Source: Mesostigma viride
Taxonomy: Eukaryota > Streptophyta > Mesostigmatophyceae > Mesostigmatales > Mesostigmataceae
Direction of reading: 5' to 3'
Assembly: GCA_009746045.1 (NCBI GenBank)
Contig: RPFO01000072.1
Location: 4,563,245 to 4,627,244, forward strand
Length of the DNA: 64,000 bases
Below are positions 62,101-64,000 of this stretch, in pieces (position 1 is the stretch's first letter; each line of letters begins with the position of its first letter). A program made the position numbers and the translations under genes. The notes beneath the pieces are model-generated. The model was given only the letters and a program-made list of their open reading frames with translations. It searched no databases and was not told the origin of the DNA.

Positions 62101-64000
62101 TGACATTAAAAAAAAGTTGACACTTCACATGCTCCTGAAAATCGCTAGCAATTAAGGGAAAATTGGGAAGTTGAAGTGGATACACAATTGCCGCCGCCGC
62201 TCATGAGGGCAGTGCCAAGGGACCCCTGTAAATCTTACTGCCTTGCTAGATAGGCATGCTCTGACAGGGTGGAAGTTCGCCAGATATATGGCTGGACATA
62301 GGGATGGCTAAAGCTACGGCCCATAGAAGTGCCTTCCTACCACGAGAAACAAAGCTATTGCAATGGCTGTTGCGGGCTTTGTAGTGGAGTCTAGCCACAC
62401 CATCAAAATAATTGTACCAATCGTTGTCAAGCTGGCCATGTCACTACGCTGAGGCCCAGCACATGCCCCTGATCCAAGCTGGTCCCTCAAACAGCAGAGT
62501 AGGTGGTGACAGCTGCAAAAATGCCCTCCCTGTGTCCACCGCGCCACTCTAAATACGTGTGTGTGCACAGATATCTACAAAGATATCAATATACTACTAA
62601 TAAATCTCGACAGCACATCAAGGCGCCGCGCTGCCATTGGATACTTCTATGTAGTCTCATCCAATGTAGCGCAAGTACTGTATGCCGTGTAGGGGACGAT
62701 AGAGCTACACTATAGGCGGCAATCGGCCCCCTTGAGCCCACCGCAACGCAACCATGAAGTAAGCAAATAGCTTAACAAGGTCGTACAAGCACGAATAGGA
62801 GAGAAGTTAGCTCTGCCTGTCTCGAAATCCCAACAAAATTTCCCTCTGAAAAGGTTTTGGCCAGTCTAGTTCCTCACACGCCGCATTGACAAAATTAACA
62901 GCCACATTGCCAGCCGCTTTGGCAGTCACATCTAGCCGCATGGACAGCAATACTAAAGACGGGACACCCAGGCTCCATACCTGGAAGCTGCCCAGGCGTG
63001 GTAGATCCAGGTGGCGATAGGATATGCCTGTGAGTGCCGCGAAGAAAAACTGCGCAGCACTCACATTATACAGGCGTAAGCACGGATTCAAAAGTTACCA
63101 AGCAATTTGCGGTCAATCCCAAGGACAGTGTCCAGTTTTCCAGTAGGTTCGGCCAGATTTCTGGTACAGTTGACTCATAAATGATGTATCAACAAAATCT
63201 CCATATTCTTACTAATGTGAGACCTATCCAAAGACGCCTATCCAAACAATAAATAAGGCACATGCTCAAGGCAAGCCACATCCTGGCTGATACTTCTCAG
63301 CTAGGATTGACGATGCCTTAGGCCAGCGCTAATGGGAAGGCTAAGGGCTTCTCAAATGGGTTTGGCCCTTACCCCTTGGATGAATCGCAAAGAGGGCAGG
63401 TGGGCAGGGAAGCAGAGGCCAGCATTAGCAGGATGGGCACGCTGTTATCACGATGAGCTTTTCACCAGGTCTACGACACCAAGGTACCACCACCAAGACA
63501 CACAATGTGACACGGGAAGAGGTGCGGTTGGAGGTTAAGTGTGTACCCTACCCATTTACGCGACTGAGAAAACAAGGAAGCAGATCTAATTTAGGCACCG
63601 GAGCCCCCCCCTCCCACTGCCCAGCGGGAAGCGTTCAACAGGAACCCAATAAGACGCAGCTCACATGTCTCATGTCAAGGTGGTGGAAGATCCCATGCAC
63701 CAAGAGTAAGAAGCCAGGAACAAAGATCCGCGTGACTCCTCCACCAACCAAGCACGACTACATGCACCGCACCTGCTTGAGGATCATGACGAGCATGTAC
63801 GGTGGCGCCAGGTGTCCGCGCGTGATGCGACGGCTCGGCCATGACAGGCAGCTCAAGGTACGCTTCAGCAAGGGCCCCCGCTGGCTGGGCTCCGGCGTCC
63901 ACTCCCTCAGGACGGAATGCCTCCTCATCATCCACAGGTCCATGCTCAGGGTGCGCCTCAGGCTGCCCGTGGTACGGGAGAGCACCCCTTTCCTCCCTGT
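53400..64000 (-). CDS. Gene B: paralog of gene A, multi-pass membrane protein, 5' partial
   Basis: Minus-strand exons: 64000-63773 (partial), 63049-62981, 61948-61892, 59852-59668 and 56142-53400. They correspond to gene A exons 6-10. Shared blocks: LREWTPEPSQR and GHLAPPYMLVMILKQ (A: GHLSAAYALVMIFKQ); FFFAALTGISYRHLDL; VGFMLVWLIFHVVYLILVQ; TAEVLAMLCELGSLACCLAL and GTFSSIILLFLMLSMIASV; WWNVPQIARDLYRAAREKLP. Exon lengths of 69, 57 and 185 nt and all phases equal those of gene A. The gene therefore has at least four membrane segments here and a long cytoplasmic-type tail. The upstream exons lie past the window edge. Identity to gene A is high in membrane exons and low in the tail. Confidence 0.75.
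54040..54330 (-). repeat. Coding 24-bp minisatellite, about 12 copies
   Basis: Encodes an 8-residue repeat of the form GTVTADSA / GAVTANSA in the gene B tail. Gene A has no counterpart. The unit keeps the frame. Confidence 0.9.
56222..56493. repeat. 41-bp minisatellite, six to seven copies, in gene B intron 9
   Basis: The unit contains GATGAAGCATGCAGG and GCAAACGTGGGG; starts are spaced 41 bp at 56241, 56282, 56323, 56364, 56405, 56446 and 56487. It lies just upstream of the exon 10 acceptor. Reverse-strand ORFs across it are artefacts. Confidence 0.92.
57892..57976 (-). CDS. Candidate ubiquitin-like exon, copy 1
   Basis: Minus strand: acceptor AAAAACCAG, 85 nt, donor GTACGT. It reads IFIKTISGSIHVTLIDMPGG then TPFKALHE, which matches the first beta-hairpin and helix start of ubiquitin-like folds (IFVKTLTGKTITLEV ... 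). It begins in phase 2, so a first exon must precede it. An ATG-led stretch upstream in the repeat (MHLLITKALAKQLR) is a candidate. No downstream exon was found, so the gene is unproven or only a captured fragment. Confidence 0.4.
58472..58556 (-). CDS. Candidate ubiquitin-like exon, copy 2
   Basis: Identical copy, 580 nt from copy 1, with the same splice borders, produced by the direct duplication. The sequence beyond its acceptor differs from copy 1 after the TCCCACGTAGC region. Confidence 0.4.
58600..59667. other. Gene B intron 9, remainder: no signal
   Basis: No coding or repeat structure recognised. Confidence 0.4.
59853..60185 (-). repeat. Decayed copies of the gene B exon 9 acceptor edge
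   Basis: The real minus-strand border is GTGCCTGCAG/CCGCACGTGCGCC at 59852. Copies start at 59955 (GTGCCTGCAG/CCACGCGTGAGCC), 60073 (GTGCTTGCAA/CCGTACCTAAG) and 60169 (CTGCTTGCAA/CCGCACATAAG). Steps are 103, 118 and 96 nt. The nearest copy keeps AG and the further two have AA. Confidence 0.8.
60511..61365. mobile_element. Inverted pair of unidentified retroelement-like fragments
   Basis: Minus-strand 60790-60560 reads EEFGAMGPKTAEFFHECCQR in one frame, then WRQHVSLTLTRTLADVLF in another. Plus-strand 61190-61260 repeats the stretch around GGTCTGCCCGGACAT and TGGCGGCAGC in the opposite orientation. This fits an old, frameshifted mobile-element protein present as two inverted pieces in gene B intron 8. 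The family was not identified. Confidence 0.35.
61365..63772. other. Gene B introns 6-8, remaining sequence
   Basis: Apart from the exons listed and one donor-edge echo near 61810, nothing specific was found. ORFs seen here have no support. Confidence 0.4.

Overview
The window is eukaryotic nuclear DNA, most likely from a green-lineage alga. The reasons are a plant-type chorismate mutase split by GT-AG introns, large intron-rich genes, very long simple-sequence arrays inside introns, and non-LTR retrotransposons and DNA transposons with eukaryotic domains. There is no bacterial operon structure, Shine-Dalgarno site or CRISPR array. The species cannot be fixed from this sequence.

Layout. (1) 1-18656, plus strand: gene A, a multi-pass membrane protein with a serine/proline-rich tail of about 1100 residues. 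It has ten exons whose phases all join, and its 5' end lies outside the window. (2) 19348-24486: a complete ORF1-only LINE flanked by a 10-bp target duplication, then a BED-finger fragment, an unrecognised 354-residue ORF and a pair of direct repeats. (3) 25232-31438, minus strand: a set of candidate exons (gene C), one SAM-like and one strongly hydrophobic. (4) 31840-35386: a minisatellite and unassigned sequence. (5) 35387-40117, plus strand: chorismate mutase in five exons, the only confidently named metabolic gene. (6) 40208-52512: a nested transposon cluster holding a MITE, an ORF1 LINE broken by a Kolobok/Mutator-like transposon with a PHD finger, a second ORF1 LINE, truncated RT LINEs, and a TTAA-flanked element with palindromic subterminal repeats. 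(7) 53400-64000, minus strand: gene B, a diverged paralog of gene A that converges on it.

Genes A and B are an inverted duplicate pair. They keep identical internal exon lengths (69, 57 and 185 nt) and intron phases, but their introns and tails differ. The most unusual feature is that introns in A, B, chorismate mutase and probably C carry decayed tandem copies of the adjoining exon edge, splice site included, usually spaced about 50-150 nt. The clearest case is five copies at exactly 88-nt spacing leading up to the real acceptor at 6856. This suggests that introns in this genome grow by tandem duplication across exon borders, and it raises the testable possibility of stepwise (recursive) splicing.

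The LINE copies form a second theme. ORF1-only elements and an RT-bearing LINE share a short 3' hairpin followed by a conserved AGCAC and an AT-rich repeat tail. That fits a non-autonomous element mobilised in trans by an RT-bearing partner.
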